DNA of 64,000 bases from Aliarcobacter sp. (GCA_028689025.1 JAQTXA010000003.1:173081-237080), one strand, 5' to 3'; counted from the first letter of the stretch, positions 27,421-36,529 are shown. Numbers and translations: made by a program. Notes: a model not told the origin generated them from the letters alone.

Positions 27421-28514
27421 TAAACAAAGGGATTAAAATTGATTTTCTCTAACTCTTTAGCAAAATCATTTGCACTTTTTGATTGTGCATCTAATATTAC
27501 AATATTACCTTTGTGGGTAATTTTGATTTTTGAAGCACTATATTTTTCTAAAAGATTTGATAGGGAATCAAGAGATTTATTTTCTATTATTGATGAGGTG
27601 ATTTTACACCCAATATAACTCTCTCCTTCTATACTACTTTTGTTTATTCCCATTCTTGGATTTCTTGGAGTCGTACTTTGTTTTGTAGAGATATTTCTTT
27701 GAATTTTATAATTAGTTGAAGGGTTTAATATATCAAAGAATCTAGCTATTCCCCATTTTTTCACAAGATGTTCAAAAGAACTAGTTAAGAAGTTTCCTCT
27801 ATCTCCAAAATCTCTATAAATTTCAGCTATTGCTTTTGCTGTATTTATAACTTGTGCAGGGCTAATATATCCTATATTTACATCTAAAATTTTAATCATA
27901 AATATGATTTTATCTTTGTCATTTGTTGTTGCATTAAAACTAACTTCTGGAGTAGTTTGTACATTACATCCCTCTTCATGGCCACTTATAGCCATTTGAA
28001 GAGAGTTTGGCAGATTTGAAAATTTCTTATTTCCTATGAAAGTTTCATCTAGTTTTTTTGCAAGTGCTGACACATTAAATACTTGAGAATCATCAATTGT
28101 ATTAATTGGGCAAGTAAGAACTCTTCTTACTGTGTGACCTGCTTCAAAAGAGGTGTTAAGACCAACTTCTTGAAGTAGATTAAAGATGTTTGGTAAATTA
28201 TGAATCTTTATATCTTTTAATTCAACTTTTTGAGTAGATGAGAAAACTAAACTATTATTTGCATACTCTTTTGAGATTAAACTAAGTGTTTTGATTTGTT
28301 GAAGATTTAATTCACCCATTGATAATGGAATTCTTAATATAAAATATTCTTGTTTTTCATCTTGTGCGTAAAGTCCGTACCATTTGAATCTTTCTAAATT
28401 TTCAGGACTAACTCTTTCTGCAAAAACAGCATGAAAATAGATGTCTGCTAGGACATCTATTCCATTTTTTTCTTGTTTAATTTTTTCTATATTTAATGCT
28501 AAATTATTAGACAT
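27420..28514 (-). CDS. Sulfite/nitrite reductase-like protein lacking the C-terminal cluster domain
   Basis: 364 residues. It follows the sulfite/nitrite reductase layout for two-thirds of its length: first ferredoxin-like half (LRIPLSMGELNLQQIKTL, SSTQKVELKDI), the VRRVLTCP strand, FSNLPNSLQMAISG, the GDRGNF...KWGIARF block and the second ferredoxin-like half (SYIGCKI... IKITHKGNIVIL). It then stops. The usual C-terminal module with C-x5-C and C-x3-C for 4Fe-4S/sirohaem is absent; only three scattered Cys occur. A terminator follows the stop, so this is not an assembly break. ATG overlaps the cysN stop. Either a divergent reductase subunit or a decayed enzyme. Confidence 0.75.
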   Translation of the reverse strand: MSNNLALNIEKIKQEKNGIDVLADIYFHAVFAERVSPENLERFKWYGLYAQDEKQEYFILRIPLSMGELNLQQIKTLSLISKEYANNSLVFSSTQKVELKDIKIHNLPNIFNLLQEVGLNTSFEAGHTVRRVLTCPINTIDDSQVFNVSALAKKLDETFIGNKKFSNLPNSLQMAISGHEEGCNVQTTPEVSFNATTNDKDKIIFMIKILDVNIGYISPAQVINTAKAIAEIYRDFGDRGNFLTSSFEHLVKKWGIARFFDILNPSTNYKIQRNISTKQSTTPRNPRMGINKSSIEGESYIGCKITSSIIENKSLDSLSNLLEKYSASKIKITHKGNIVILDAQSKSANDFAKELEKINFNPFV

Positions 28515-29971
28515 TATATTGCCTTACAATCCCATTCAGGATAATTTCTTCTAATAAATTCATTTAATTCAATTTCAGCTTTTGAGTAAAGTTTTTTCTC
28601 ATCTTCAAGTTTTGCAAAACCTTCAATTGAAGATACAATCATACCAGCACCCACAGTTGAATTTGTATATTTATCTATGATAATAAAACTTCCTGTATAT
28701 CTGTTTTCATGGTATGGATCAACTGCAATTTCTCTATCAAGTGATATTGTACATTTTGCAATATCATTAAGTGATAATTCACTTGCATCAATTTCTTCAA
28801 AAGTATTGATATTCTTTTTAAATTCAATGTGATTAAATGCACCATTTATCACTGAAGTTGCTCTTTTAATCACATAATTTTGATTAAGTTTCATTGGAGT
28901 TTCATCCATCCATACTACCATTGCTGATAACTGATTTGATACTTTAGGAATATCACTAGATTTAACTATCATATCTCCTCTTGAAATATCAATTTCATCT
29001 TCAAGTGTAATTGTTGTTGCCATTGGAGCGAATGCTTTTTGTATTGTTTCAACTTGCTCATCTTTTCCTGTTGGTCTTAAATCTTTAATATCATTTGATA
29101 CTATTGATTTTACTTTACTTGTTTTTCTTGATGGTAAAACTGTAATTTCATCACCAACTTTTATCTCACCACTTGCAATTGTTCCAGAGAATCCTCTAAA
29201 ATTTAAGTGAGGACGTAAAACATATTGAACAGGAAGTCTAAATGATGAAGACTCTTGTTTATGTATAGACGTATTGTCTAATAATGGCATTAAAGGAAGA
29301 CCTTTATACCAAGAACATTTTGGTGAAATAGTTAAGATATTATCTCCATCTAAAGCCGAAATAGGTATAAACTGAATATTTAAATCATTATGATGAGGAA
29401 GATACTCGATAATATCATTATAATCTCTCTTGATATTTTCAAAAACTTCTTCACTAAAATCAACTAAATCCATTTTATTAATAGCAACGATTAGGTTTTT
29501 AATACCTAATAAACTTGCAATATAAGAGTGTCTTTTAGTTTGAGTTAAAATTCCTTGTCTTGCATCTATTAAAATAATAGCAATATCAGCAGTACTCGCA
29601 CCCGTTGCCATATTTCTTGTATATTGCTCGTGACCTGGAGTATCTGCAATAATAAACTTTCTTTTATCAGTTGAGAAAAATCTATAAGCAACATCAATAG
29701 TAATACCTTGTTCTCTCTCAGATGCCAATCCATCAACTAAAAGTGCTAAATCGATTTTATCACCAGTAGTTCCTGATTTTTTACTATCTTTTTCAATAGC
29801 TGCTAATTGATCTTCAAAAATCATTTTTGAATCATATAAAAGTCTTCCAATTAGAGTACTTTTACCATCATCAACACTTCCACAAGTGATAAATCTACAT
29901 ATTTCTTTATTTTCGTGTTCTTTTAAATATTGTTCTATATTTTCTGCTATTAAATCTGATTGATGTGCCAT
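28514..29971 (-). CDS. cysN: Sulfate adenylyltransferase subunit 1 (GTPase)
   Basis: 485 residues from ATG 29971. A longer frame to 30022 overlaps cysD and is rejected because MAHQSDL starts directly after the cysD stop with AAGGG upstream. GTPase motifs GSVDDGKSTLIG, DTPGHEQY and NKMD are present, followed by EF-Tu-like domains II and III. With CysD it makes adenosine phosphosulfate from sulfate and ATP, driven by GTP hydrolysis. No CysC (APS kinase) domain is fused, consistent with the APS-type CysH of this operon. Confidence 0.96.
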   Translation of the reverse strand: MAHQSDLIAENIEQYLKEHENKEICRFITCGSVDDGKSTLIGRLLYDSKMIFEDQLAAIEKDSKKSGTTGDKIDLALLVDGLASEREQGITIDVAYRFFSTDKRKFIIADTPGHEQYTRNMATGASTADIAIILIDARQGILTQTKRHSYIASLLGIKNLIVAINKMDLVDFSEEVFENIKRDYNDIIEYLPHHNDLNIQFIPISALDGDNILTISPKCSWYKGLPLMPLLDNTSIHKQESSSFRLPVQYVLRPHLNFRGFSGTIASGEIKVGDEITVLPSRKTSKVKSIVSNDIKDLRPTGKDEQVETIQKAFAPMATTITLEDEIDISRGDMIVKSSDIPKVSNQLSAMVVWMDETPMKLNQNYVIKRATSVINGAFNHIEFKKNINTFEEIDASELSLNDIAKCTISLDREIAVDPYHENRYTGSFIIIDKYTNSTVGAGMIVSSIEGFAKLEDEKKLYSKAEIELNEFIRRNYPEWDCKAI

Positions 29972-29972
29972 T

Positions 29973-30887
29973 CTAAAAATACCCTTCTTGTTTCTTTTTC
30001 TCCATTGATGCGTCACCATCACTATCTATTAATCTTCCTTGTCTTTCACTTGTAGTACAAATTAACATCTCTTGAATAATCTCAGGTAAAGTTGTAGCTT
30101 CACTATTAACTGCACCAGTTAATGGATAACAACCTAAAGTTCTAAATCTTACCATCTCTTTTTTAGCTGTTTTTCTCAACTCTTCAGGCATTCTTTCATC
30201 ATCAACCATGATTTTTGTACCCATATATTCAACTACTTCTCTCTCTTTTGAGAAATATAAATCAGGAATAGGAATACCTTCAAGATAAATATATTGCCAA
30301 ATATCTAATTCTGTCCAGTTTGATAATGGGAATACTCTAATAGACTCACCTTTTGTGTGTCTTCCATTATAGACATTCCATAATTCTGGTCTTTGAGATT
30401 TTGGATCCCATCTATGGTTTTTATCTCTAAAAGAGTAGATTCTCTCTTTTGCTCTTGATTTTTCTTCATCACGTCTTGCTCCACCAAATACAGCATCAAA
30501 CTTTTGGATATTTAACATTTGTTTTAATCCTTCAGTTTTCATAACATCTGTATGTAATGCTGAACCGTGAGTAAAAGGAGAGATATTCATCTCTTCACCT
30601 TTTGGATTAGTATAAACTATAAGTTCCATACCAACTTCTTTTGCTCTTTTATCCCTAAACTCAATCATCTCTTTAAACTTCCATGTTGTATCAACATGAA
30701 CTAAAGGAAGTGGAGGAGGTGCAGGATAAAATGCTTTTTGTAAAAGATGTAACATTACAGAAGAGTCTTTTCCAACACTATATAACATTGCTGGATTTGA
30801 GAACTCTGCTACAACTTCTCTCATAATATGCATTGATTCTGCTTCTAGTTGTTTTAGATGTGTTAATCTATTTTGACTTATTTGCAT
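29973..30887 (-). CDS. cysD: Sulfate adenylyltransferase subunit 2
   Basis: 304 residues from ATG 30887 (SD AAAGGG); the frame's TTG at 30902 lies within that SD. PP-loop in [21 protein letters not shown], and the family's C-terminal PLTGAVNS and GRLIDSD. It adenylates sulfate together with CysN, whose gene starts 1 bp after its stop. The 128-nt gap after cysH contains a structured leader that is a copy of the one before cysK, so cysDN expression may be controlled separately within the operon. Confidence 0.96.
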   Translation of the reverse strand: MQISQNRLTHLKQLEAESMHIMREVVAEFSNPAMLYSVGKDSSVMLHLLQKAFYPAPPPLPLVHVDTTWKFKEMIEFRDKRAKEVGMELIVYTNPKGEEMNISPFTHGSALHTDVMKTEGLKQMLNIQKFDAVFGGARRDEEKSRAKERIYSFRDKNHRWDPKSQRPELWNVYNGRHTKGESIRVFPLSNWTELDIWQYIYLEGIPIPDLYFSKEREVVEYMGTKIMVDDERMPEELRKTAKKEMVRFRTLGCYPLTGAVNSEATTLPEIIQEMLICTTSERQGRLIDSDGDASMEKKKQEGYF

Positions 30888-31011
30888 TTTTTTCCCTTTC
30901 AAATGGTTCCCATTTTAAAGGAACCTATTTTTTATATAACTACTTTTTAGCGGGATTTGTGAAAAATCCCTAAAAGTAGCAAAACCTAAAGGGCTTTGAG
31001 AACAAAGCCTT
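30888..31011 (-). promoter_or_regulatory. Structured RNA leader copy A, before cysD
   Basis: Occupies almost the whole cysH-cysD gap. 30895-31010 aligns without gaps to 32945-33060 (99 of 116 identical, counted by hand). In the minus-strand RNA, hairpin 1 is GGCUUUG/CAAAGCC (31009-30992), hairpin 2 CUACUUUU/AAAAGUAG enclosing GGGAUUU/AAAUCCC (30979-30940), hairpin 3 GGUUCC/GGAACC (30925-30905). The SD AAAGGG follows, and CCCUUU just after hairpin 1 is complementary to it. It may be a translational switch or a processing/terminator element. No named riboswitch class recognised. Confidence 0.65.
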
Positions 31012-31015
31012 ACTC

Positions 31016-31720
31016 TTATTTCTTGTGTAAACCACACTCTTTGTGTTCTGGGTTTTCCCACCACCATCTTCCTGCTCTTATATCTTCACCATCTTTGATA
31101 GCTCGTGTACATGGAGCACAACCAATACTTGGAAATCCTTTATCGTGAAGTTTGTTATATGGAACTCTATTTTCTTTTATATAATCCCATACATCTTTTT
31201 CTTCCCAATTAATTAAAGGATTTACTTTAATTACTTTGAAGTTTTCATCCCATTCAACTAAAGGCATATCAACTCTTGTAACACTTTGAGCGGCTCTTAA
31301 ACCAGTTATCCAAACTTCAACATCTTTTAAAGCTCTTTTTAAAGGTTCGATTTTTCTAATATTACAACAGTTTTTTCTATTATCAATACTTTCATATTGA
31401 CCATTTACACCTTGAGTTTGATATAACTCTTGAACTTTTTGGCTGTCTGGGAAAAATACATCAATTTTTACACCATACTTTAGATTTGTTGCATCCATAA
31501 CATCATAAGTTTCAGGGTGTAATCTTCCTGTATCTAATGTAAATATTGTTGCATTCTTATCTTGTTTCAAAATAATATCCGTTAAAACTTGGTCTTCAGC
31601 TGCTAAGCTTGAACTCAGTGCCACATTTTTGAATTTTGTTAAAAAATACTCTATCACTTCTTGTGTAGATTTGTTTTCTAACTCTTTGTTTATATTTTCT
31701 ATTAATTCTTTATTACTCAT
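31016..31720 (-). CDS. cysH: APS-type sulfonucleotide reductase
   Basis: 234 residues. SSLAAEDQVL is the substrate loop. The pairs CC in RKNCCNIRK and C-x-x-C in GCAPCTRAI are the 4Fe-4S ligands that mark reductases of adenylyl sulfate (APS) rather than PAPS, and the C-terminal ECGLH carries the catalytic Cys. It reduces APS to sulfite using thioredoxin. This fits the absence of APS kinase in the operon. It lies 8 bp after the DUF2061 gene; the leader for cysD follows its stop. Confidence 0.93.
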   Translation of the reverse strand: MSNKELIENINKELENKSTQEVIEYFLTKFKNVALSSSLAAEDQVLTDIILKQDKNATIFTLDTGRLHPETYDVMDATNLKYGVKIDVFFPDSQKVQELYQTQGVNGQYESIDNRKNCCNIRKIEPLKRALKDVEVWITGLRAAQSVTRVDMPLVEWDENFKVIKVNPLINWEEKDVWDYIKENRVPYNKLHDKGFPSIGCAPCTRAIKDGEDIRAGRWWWENPEHKECGLHKK

Positions 31721-31728
31721 TATATAAC

Positions 31729-31959
31729 CTAAATTTGATAATCAACTGCTTCTTCTTTTACTCTTCCAAAAGATAACTTATTCCAAGCTCTTTCATGAAA
31801 ATAGTATAAAGCCATTTTTGTTATTACTTCAATTGAACCAATTGAAGCTGCCATTACTAGATTCCCAGTAATAAAATATGAAACAATAATTGTATCAATA
31901 GTTCCAACTGTTCGCCATGAGATAGCTTTTACAACAGACCTATATGGTTTTTCGTGCAT
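31729..31959 (-). CDS. DUF2061 small membrane protein
   Basis: 76 residues with two hydrophobic helices; the family pattern is KAISWRTVGTIDT, SYFITGN, SIGSIEVITKMALYYFHERAW. DUF2061 genes are often found beside sulfate assimilation genes and are of unknown function, possibly involved in uptake or redox at the membrane. Between cysK (43 bp upstream) and cysH (8 bp downstream) in the same direction. Confidence 0.85.
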   Translation of the reverse strand: MHEKPYRSVVKAISWRTVGTIDTIIVSYFITGNLVMAASIGSIEVITKMALYYFHERAWNKLSFGRVKEEAVDYQI

Positions 31960-32002
31960 TTCTTTTCCTGTATTTAATTAAAGCAATTATGATAAAGAGT
32001 TT

Positions 32003-32935
32003 TTACTCTTCATCATAATCATATAAACCTGAACTTAGGTATCTCTCACCTGTGTCACATAAAATTGTAACAATAGTTTTACCTTTGTTTTCTGGTCTTG
32101 CTGCAACTAATTGCGCTGCATAAATATTAGCCCCTGCAGAAATACCAACTAGTAAACCCTCAGATTGAGCAATTCTTCTTGAAGTCATAATTGCATCATC
32201 ATTTGATACTTGTAATACTTCATCATAAATTTTTGTATTTAAAACATCAGGTACAAACCCAGCTCCAATTCCTTGAATTTTATGAGGTCCTGGTTTTCCA
32301 CCACTTAATACTGGTGATGCTTCAGGTTCAACTGCAATAATTTGGATATTTGGATTATGAGCTTTTAAAACTTCACCAGTTCCAGTAATTGTTCCACCTG
32401 TTCCAATAGCAGCTACGAAAATATCAATTTTCCCATCAGTATCAGCTAAAATTTCTTTTGCAGTTGTAAGTCTATGAATTTCTGGATTTGCTTCATTTGC
32501 AAATTGTTGAGGAATAAAAGAGTTTGGAGTTGCCTCTTGTAATTCAACAGCTTTTTCAATAGCACCTTTCATACCTTTTTCAGGTGCAGTTAATACTAAC
32601 TCAGCTCCTAAAGCTTTTAATAATCTTCTTCTTTCAATACTCATTGATGAAGGCATTGTAAGAACTAATTTAATTCCAAGAGCAGCACAAACAGAAGCTA
32701 ATGCAATTCCAGTATTTCCACTTGTAGGTTCAATTACAGTTGTACCTTCTTTAATTAATCCAGCTTTTAAAGCTGCATTTATCATGTTTGTACCAATTCT
32801 ATCTTTTACAGAATGTGAAGGATTCATAAATTCACATTTACCTAAAACTGTTGCACCACTTGTGTTACTTGCACCTTGTAATTTTACTAAAGGTGTGTTA
32901 CCGATTAATTCTGTTATGTTATTTGCATATTTCAT
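32003..32935 (-). CDS. cysK: Cysteine synthase A (O-acetylserine sulfhydrylase)
   Basis: 310 residues from ATG 32935 with SD AAAGG; the longer frame to 32983 reads through the leader RNA and is rejected. Hallmarks are IGNTPLVKL, the PLP lysine in [16 protein letters not shown], and GTGGT for phosphate binding. It makes cysteine from O-acetylserine and sulfide, at the end of the pathway encoded downstream. The second copy of the structured leader lies immediately upstream. Confidence 0.96.
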   Translation of the reverse strand: MKYANNITELIGNTPLVKLQGASNTSGATVLGKCEFMNPSHSVKDRIGTNMINAALKAGLIKEGTTVIEPTSGNTGIALASVCAALGIKLVLTMPSSMSIERRRLLKALGAELVLTAPEKGMKGAIEKAVELQEATPNSFIPQQFANEANPEIHRLTTAKEILADTDGKIDIFVAAIGTGGTITGTGEVLKAHNPNIQIIAVEPEASPVLSGGKPGPHKIQGIGAGFVPDVLNTKIYDEVLQVSNDDAIMTSRRIAQSEGLLVGISAGANIYAAQLVAARPENKGKTIVTILCDTGERYLSSGLYDYDEE

Positions 32936-33061
32936 TTTGTTATTCCTTTCAAATGGTTCCCATTTAGAAGGGAACCTTTTCATATTTATCTACTTTTTAG
33001 CAGGATTTATAAAAAATCCTTAAAAGTAGCAAAACCTAAAGGGCTTTAAGAATAAAGCCTT
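32936..33061 (-). promoter_or_regulatory. Structured RNA leader copy B, before cysK
   Basis: 32945-33060 matches copy A base for base in register. Relative to A, hairpin 1 changes G30998-C31003 to A33048-T33053, and hairpin 2 changes G30952-C30970 to A33002-T33020, both keeping the pairs. Hairpin 3 is longer (GGUUCCC/GGGAACC, 32976-32955) though its sequence shifted. The linker CCCUUUAGGUUUUGCUAC is unchanged. Ends 10 nt before the ATG. Compensatory changes at the paired positions support a selected RNA structure. Confidence 0.68.
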
Positions 33062-33063
33062 GC

Positions 33064-33477
33064 TTATATACTGTAATGTAAAAATTCGTTATATTTTTCT
33101 TGATATTCATCTAGTTTATCTAGAGAAATATCAAAAATCTTTTTCATACTATTTTTTGACTCATCAAAAAAGATATTTAAAATTGGATTATCAGTTTTAA
33201 CATCTATTATTTTAATATCATCCTCTAAAGCGATTAAAATATCAACTATCTTAATCTCTTTAGCACTTCTAGCAAGTACATATCCACCCCTTGCACCTCG
33301 TATACTTTTTACAAGTTCCGCTCGTCTTAATTTACTTAAAAGTTGTTCTAAGTAATTTTGGGGAATATTAGCATTTGCAGATATATCCTTGATTTGCATG
33401 GGAGTATCTTCTTGATGCTTACTTAACTCGTACATGGCTGTTAGACCATATACACCTTTTGTTGATATTAACGGCAT
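33064..33477 (-). CDS. Rrf2-family transcriptional regulator, CymR-like
   Basis: 137 residues. The N-terminal winged helix is typical (LISTKGVYGLTAMYEL, IPQNYLEQLLSKLRRAELVKSIRGARGGY). The three cysteines of IscR/NsrR-type Fe-S members are absent; the protein has no cysteine at all, as in cysteine-metabolism repressors of the CymR type. It lies between metY and cysK, 4 bp after metY, which fits a local sulfur regulator. Which site it binds is unknown; the metY promoter (34794-34822) and the leaders are candidates. Confidence 0.87.
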   Translation of the reverse strand: MPLISTKGVYGLTAMYELSKHQEDTPMQIKDISANANIPQNYLEQLLSKLRRAELVKSIRGARGGYVLARSAKEIKIVDILIALEDDIKIIDVKTDNPILNIFFDESKNSMKKIFDISLDKLDEYQEKYNEFLHYSI

Positions 33478-33481
33478 TTTA

Positions 33482-34750
33482 TTAATTTAATGCTTGTGTT
33501 AAATCTTCAATTAAATCAATAGTATTTTCTAAACCTATTGAAAGTCTAATTGTCACAGGATTTACACCAGCTTTTGCCAACTCTTCGGGACTCATTTGAG
33601 AGTGAGTTGTAGATGCTGGATGAACAATAAGTGATTTACTATCTCCAATATTTACAACTACGCTGAATAGTTTTGCACTATCAATAACTCTTTTTGCTTC
33701 TTCAAATGATTCAACATCAAATGAGATAAGTCCAGATGATTTTCCACCTTTGAAATATTTTTGAGCTTTGTCATAATATTTGTTAGATTTTAATCCTGGG
33801 TAATTTACAGCTTTTACTTTTGGATGTGATTCTAAGAATTTAGCAACTTCTAAAGCATTGTCTGAATGTTTATCAACTCTTAAACTTAATGTTTCTAATG
33901 TTTGAATTAATAACCATGAATTAAAAGGTGCTGGTGTTGCTCCAATATCTCTTAAAAGTGATAATCTAATTCTTAAACAAAAGTTTGGAAGTGGAACATC
34001 TGTATAAACTAATCCATGATAAGATACATCAGGAGTTGTAAAGTGTGAATATCTATTTTCATTTGCTTTGAAAAATTCAGCTAATCCATCTCTTTCAACA
34101 ATAATTCCACCAAGTGCAGTTCCTTGACCATTTGTATATTTTGAAGTTGAGTGAACAACAACATCAACTCCCCATTTAATAGGATTAAATAAAGCAGCAC
34201 TTGCAACAGTATTATCACAAATAGTTAAAACACCATGTTTTTTTGCAATCTCAACTACTTTTTCCACATCAGGAATAGCAATTTGAGGGTTTGATAATGA
34301 TTCAAAATAGATAGCTTTTGTTTTATCATCAATTAATGATTCTAAATCAGAAGCATCGTCACTTTTAAATACTTTTGCACTAATTCCAAATCTTTTCATA
34401 GTGTAAGTTAATAATGTAACGCTCCCACCATATAATTTGTCAGAAATAAGAATATTATCACCAGCTTCTGCTACATTTGCGATTGCAAAAAATGATGCAG
34501 CTTGTCCTGAAGATGTACAAATAGCAGCAGCTCCACCTTCAAGTGCAGCAAATCTTTGCTCTAAAACATCAGTTGTTGGATTTGTTAATCTAGTGTAGAT
34601 TGGTCCAAGTTCTTTTAATGCAAATAAATTTGCAGCATGTTCAGAATCTCTAAATGCATAAGCAGTTGTTTGAGTAATTGGAACACTCATTGTTCCAAAA
34701 CCTTCTTTTTTGTTATACCCAGCGTGTATTGCAATTGTTTCGTTTTGCAT
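33482..34750 (-). CDS. metY: O-acetylhomoserine sulfhydrylase
   Basis: 422 residues from ATG 34750 with SD AAAGGA. The frame continues to 34822 but that stretch contains a consensus promoter, so it is not coding. MetY-type hallmarks: AIHAGY, PITQTTAYAF, the PLP lysine in HSTSKYTNGQG, and the C-terminal LSIGLE. It makes homocysteine from O-acetylhomoserine and sulfide. First gene of the sulfur operon with Rrf2, cysK and cysHDN behind it. Confidence 0.95.
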   Translation of the reverse strand: MQNETIAIHAGYNKKEGFGTMSVPITQTTAYAFRDSEHAANLFALKELGPIYTRLTNPTTDVLEQRFAALEGGAAAICTSSGQAASFFAIANVAEAGDNILISDKLYGGSVTLLTYTMKRFGISAKVFKSDDASDLESLIDDKTKAIYFESLSNPQIAIPDVEKVVEIAKKHGVLTICDNTVASAALFNPIKWGVDVVVHSTSKYTNGQGTALGGIIVERDGLAEFFKANENRYSHFTTPDVSYHGLVYTDVPLPNFCLRIRLSLLRDIGATPAPFNSWLLIQTLETLSLRVDKHSDNALEVAKFLESHPKVKAVNYPGLKSNKYYDKAQKYFKGGKSSGLISFDVESFEEAKRVIDSAKLFSVVVNIGDSKSLIVHPASTTHSQMSPEELAKAGVNPVTIRLSIGLENTIDLIEDLTQALN

Positions 34751-34793
34751 TTTTTTCCTTTCTATTTTTTTGTTATTTTCTTTATATGTTGAA

Positions 34794-34822
34794 ATTATAG
34801 AACATTTTTTTATCAATGTCAA
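34794..34822 (-). promoter_or_regulatory. Consensus promoter of metY
   Basis: On the minus strand TTGACA (34822-34817), 17-nt spacer, TATAAT (34799-34794): a textbook sigma-70 promoter 44 nt before ATG 34750. The upstream sequence (34823-34920) has several TGATTAA/TTAATCA repeats that could be regulator half-sites. Confidence 0.9.
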
Positions 34823-34961
34823 GTAATTTAATCACAATTAATATAATACCCTTTAAATAAGGGGTGATTAACTAACTTGATTAAATCTATCAAGATTATA
34901 TCAAATGATTAAGTAATTTTGAGTAAAATACCAATAAATCATAATTCTAAAGAGTTCTAAT

Positions 34962-35276
34962 ATGGAAAAATATAATATTTTTGAGAAAATTATAGTTGAT
35001 AAAAAAGAAGAAATTTTTTTTGAAATTTTTAAAAATGAGACAATAAAAGTAGAAAAAATAGTTTCAAATGGTCAAAAATCACCAGAAAATTTTTGGTATG
35101 AACAAGAAAAAAGCGAATTTGTTTTGGTTTTGGAAGGTTTTGCAATACTTGAGTTTGAAGATAGAGTTGTTGAATTAAAAAAAGGTGATTGTTTGAATAT
35201 TGGAGTTATGGAAAAACATAGGCTTAAGTTTACGAGTTTGGATGAACCTACGGTTTGGTTTGCGGTGTTTTATTGA
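34962..35276 (+). CDS. Cupin-fold protein
   Basis: 104 residues. A single cupin domain: FVLVLEGFAILEF, ELKKGDCLNIG, KHRLKFTS, ending WFAVFY. Of the usual metal ligands, one His in EKHRL and the Glu in SEFVL remain, so metal binding is uncertain. Divergent from metY and separated from it by 139 bp containing the metY promoter. Function unknown. Confidence 0.78.
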   Translation: MEKYNIFEKIIVDKKEEIFFEIFKNETIKVEKIVSNGQKSPENFWYEQEKSEFVLVLEGFAILEFEDRVVELKKGDCLNIGVMEKHRLKFTSLDEPTVWFAVFY

Positions 35277-35347
35277 GAGAAGAAAACTATTTACCTGATA
35301 ATCCTTTCCTCTCTTTCATTTCTTCTTATATAAACTGAATAAATGAG

Positions 35348-36181
35348 TTATTTCTTTTCTCTGATGTTGTATTTTTCTAGAACTTTATCAATGTTTTGAT
35401 ACCAATTTTCATAAGATTTAAAATCTTCAGATAAAACATTCCATTTATTTGCTGTAACATTTAATTTTATAAATATTGAATGTTTACCATCAAAAAAAGA
35501 AGAAGGCTCAATTGTTATCTTAAGTATTCCAAATTGAGTATCATTAAAAATTATTTCTCTAGTATATTCATCTTGATTTGTTGATATTCTAGTATTTGGA
35601 GGTACTTGAAATTTAATAGGCATACCTAAAATAATATTATTGTCAGAAAGAGTTTTATGGGAATATTCACTAATTAATTTATTATGTTTAAAAAGTTGGT
35701 TAATTTCCTCTTCTTTGTACGTATACCCTTCAATTTTTGATTTCTTTGAAAACTGTTCACTTGAAGGAAAACCTTTTATTGAATCTTTCACTTTGTATGT
35801 TTTTAAATCAATATCCCAGAAATGAAAATTATCACTAAGTAAGTATATTATTTCTTTTTCTATTAAATCAATAACATTATTGTAATCATCTTCTTTGTAA
35901 TGAGTTAACTCTTTATCACTTAATAAACTATATTCATATCCTAATGTTTTAAATGAATTAGTATTTTTATCAAAGTTTATTCCATATATGTATTCATTTG
36001 AAAAATATTTTGGTTTTAAGAAAATAGTTGCAGACATCAATATAGGAATTATCGTAGATATTAAAATACCAGTCTGTGTTAAGGCATTATCGGAATTAAT
36101 GTTTTTATATATTAAGTAAATAATAAATGATGCAATTCCAATATAAAATAATAAACCTGCAAAAATGATTATTTTTGTCAT
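35348..36181 (-). CDS. Unrecognised membrane-anchored protein
   Basis: 277 residues, two N-terminal membrane helices (about 4-25 and 38-56), then ~220 soluble residues with no motif I recognise. A helical first part (KTYKVKDSIKGFPSS nearby) is followed by a beta-rich region (MPIKFQVPPNTRI, FGILKITIEP, SIFIKLNV). No clear partner: the neighbours are a cupin gene and a toxin-antitoxin pair, so it may be accessory DNA. Confidence 0.6.
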   Translation of the reverse strand: MTKIIIFAGLLFYIGIASFIIYLIYKNINSDNALTQTGILISTIIPILMSATIFLKPKYFSNEYIYGINFDKNTNSFKTLGYEYSLLSDKELTHYKEDDYNNVIDLIEKEIIYLLSDNFHFWDIDLKTYKVKDSIKGFPSSEQFSKKSKIEGYTYKEEEINQLFKHNKLISEYSHKTLSDNNIILGMPIKFQVPPNTRISTNQDEYTREIIFNDTQFGILKITIEPSSFFDGKHSIFIKLNVTANKWNVLSEDFKSYENWYQNIDKVLEKYNIREKK

Positions 36182-36253
36182 AAAATTCCTTTTGATAATT
36201 TATCTATTATAAAAAAATAATATTTCAGTATTGCTTATAAAACAAAATAATCA

Positions 36254-36529
36254 TCAATACACATCATCATGGGAACCAATATCAATAGGAATAATCTCAC
36301 CATCTTTAATGATAAAATCAATAATAACCCTATATTCCATATTTATAGAAATAGAATGAAAATCTGCTAATTTACCTTTTAATTTATGAAGTCTAAGGCT
36401 TGGATGAAAAGGGTCATTTTCTAGTATAAATATACATTTAGCATATCGCTCAAACATATCAGGATGTTTTTTTAGGAATCTTTTTAGTCGTTTTTTATAT
36501 TCATCTGTGATGACTAACTTATAATTCAT
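36254..36529 (-). CDS. Type II toxin, RelE/YafQ-like mRNA interferase
   Basis: 91 residues of RelE fold: YKKRLKRFLKKHP, LRLHKLKGKLADF, and the C-terminal IDIGSHDDVY found in YafQ/RelE-StbE members, which cleave mRNA on the ribosome. Its start overlaps the antitoxin gene by 11 bp, the usual coupling. Transcribed from the antitoxin promoter at 36803-36831. Confidence 0.87.
   Translation of the reverse strand: MNYKLVITDEYKKRLKRFLKKHPDMFERYAKCIFILENDPFHPSLRLHKLKGKLADFHSISINMEYRVIIDFIIKDGEIIPIDIGSHDDVY

Noticed and set aside
32936..32983. N-terminal extension of cysK through the leader
   Set aside because: It overlaps the structured leader copy; ATG 32935 has an SD and gives the standard CysK N-terminus.
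34751..34822. N-terminal extension of metY to 34822
   Set aside because: The region holds a TTGACA-17-TATAAT promoter and does not match MetY N-termini; ATG 34750 has a good SD.
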